Part shown: positions 13,410 to 13,752 of the stretch, piece by piece
Layout of the letters: each line of letters opens with the position of its first letter
Position numbering within the stretch: position 1 is the stretch's first letter
Origin: an uncultured Clostridia bacterium
GTDB lineage: Bacteria > Bacillota > Clostridia > TANB77 > CAG-508
Length of the DNA stretch: 13,752 bases
Direction of reading: 5' to 3'
Assembly (NCBI GenBank): GCA_947625565.1
Contig: CANQOU010000021.1
Coordinates: 1-13,752 of the forward strand
Program-made: the position numbers and the translations under genes
The notes under the pieces: model-generated
What the model saw: the letters and a program-made list of their open reading frames with translations, nothing else
What the model was told of the DNA's origin: nothing
Databases searched by the model: none

Positions 13410-13668
13410 TAATAAAGGATTACCCCTAGCATTTAGTATATCAACACCCTCGCACTAATCAGAACTAAGATGAGAAACATAGCCTATTTGCTACCATAGT
13501 AGTTTCAAATCTTGAACAACACCTGGGTTAGAAGTAAATAACTAAAAGTAAGGAAACAGTCTTTCAAAGAAGTCACCAAAAAGGTGCAACAAGGATAGAA
13601 AGAATTAACCTTTATTTAATCTATACAATAATATTATACAATATTATGTAAAGAGTAATCCTTTATTA
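13410..13668. repeat. 14-base inverted repeat flanking the putative bridge RNA region
   Basis: TAATAAAGGATTAC at 13410-13423 and its exact reverse complement GTAATCCTTTATTA at 13655-13668. The arms bracket the whole structured region. In a read-through RNA they would close it with a 14-bp stem. Confidence 0.75.
13424..13632 (-). ncRNA. candidate IS110 bridge RNA
   Basis: This stretch has no ORF, is less AT-rich than its surroundings, and lies between the element's 5' end and the transposase, where IS110-group bridge RNAs are encoded. On the minus strand it offers small hairpins: CACC-TTTTT-GGTG (about 13584), TTCAA-GAT-TTGAA (about 13510), CTAC-TATG-GTAG (about 13495), and a repeated GGTGTTG that might be part of the guide loops. 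A -10 TATAAT lies at 13638-13633 with no good -35, as expected if the -35 is supplied by the other end in the circular form. Ends and loops are not defined. Confidence 0.45.
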
Positions 13669-13717
13669 ATTTACATTAAATTTTTCTTATGCAATCATTT
13701 ATTTAATGTAAATTAAT
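13665..13717. repeat. perfect 17-base inverted repeat at the IS edge
   Basis: ATTAATTTACATTAAAT (13665-13681) and ATTTAATGTAAATTAAT (13701-13717) are exact reverse complements, with a 19-base spacer. The left arm overlaps the last 4 bases of the 14-base repeat. It may be a host terminator or the hairpin target in which the element landed. Confidence 0.75.
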
Positions 13718-13752
13718 TTTATAAAATTGATTGTAAATATATTATACGAGGA
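13715..13752 (+). promoter_or_regulatory. possible promoter and ribosome site for a gene beyond the window
   Basis: AATTTTATAAAATT (13715-13728) is a perfect 14-base palindrome, and TATTATAC (about 13739-13746) resembles a -10. The window ends in ACGAGGA, which looks like the start of a ribosome site. No coding sequence is visible yet. Confidence 0.25.

Larger units (their letters stand above)
12010..13660 (-). mobile_element. IS110-family insertion sequence (ends approximate)
   Basis: The transposase plus long 5' non-coding region and short 3' region fit the IS110 group, where the bridge RNA precedes the transposase. These elements lack long terminal inverted repeats and usually leave no target duplication, so exact ends cannot be read from one copy. 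The outer limits are somewhere within 11930-12090 and 13630-13690. AAAGA occurs at 11939-11943 and 13650-13654 and could be a core repeat, but in AT-rich DNA that is weak. Confidence 0.7.

Noticed and set aside
13373..13752. CRISPR array or tRNA gene in the non-coding right end
   Set aside because: No regularly spaced direct repeats and no cloverleaf-like sequence seen; the repeats present are inverted.

Overview
This is a strongly AT-rich segment. The content points to an endospore-forming, anaerobic member of the Bacillota, most likely class Clostridia: sporulation genes yqfC, yqfD and a pdaA-type deacetylase, an agr-type cyclic-peptide quorum-sensing locus, an EndoA/MazF toxin and an IS110 element. 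Arginine is written almost entirely as AGA/AGG, and Shine-Dalgarno sites are strong (AAAGGAG, GGAGG).

Layout. (1) 1-440: mazF toxin, ending in a hairpin terminator shared with the next, convergent gene. (2) 439-1500: a minus-strand HD-GYP domain protein. (3) 1501-3358: a small one-helix membrane protein, then an RlmI-like RNA methyltransferase coupled to an RluA-type pseudouridine synthase. (4) 3470-6590: an agr locus in an unusual arrangement. agrB-agrD run on the plus strand and converge with agrA-agrC on the minus strand. (5) 6771-11927: a plus-strand run of pdaA, yqfC, yqfD, an unrecognised 406-residue helical protein, ybeY and a DUF3048 (YerB-like) protein. (6) 11928-13752: an IS110-family element with the transposase on the minus strand and a long leader that probably encodes the bridge RNA.

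Main observation. Three reading frames are interrupted, and in each a single extra base separates two halves that otherwise join into a normal protein: agrC, the DUF3048 gene and the IS110 transposase. In agrC and the transposase the break is at the same kind of site, NNU-CGG-Y, in the shared context CTCGGYAT. Skipping the C of CGG (reading Gly in the +1 frame) restores AgrC to 449 residues and the transposase to 426. Scanning by eye, I find no other in-frame CGG codon in roughly 4,000 codons of the window. CGG may therefore be an unassigned or starved codon at which ribosomes shift +1, much like the yeast Ty1 site (CUU AGG C). A motif-specific sequencing error is the main rival explanation. 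If the shift is real, both the quorum-sensing kinase and the transposase depend on it: the unshifted products lack the ATPase domain and the catalytic serine domain, respectively.

Other points: the AgrD peptide has its cysteines out of the usual register, the agrA transcript probably starts with a long hairpin, and the IS110 leader is bounded by inverted repeats.
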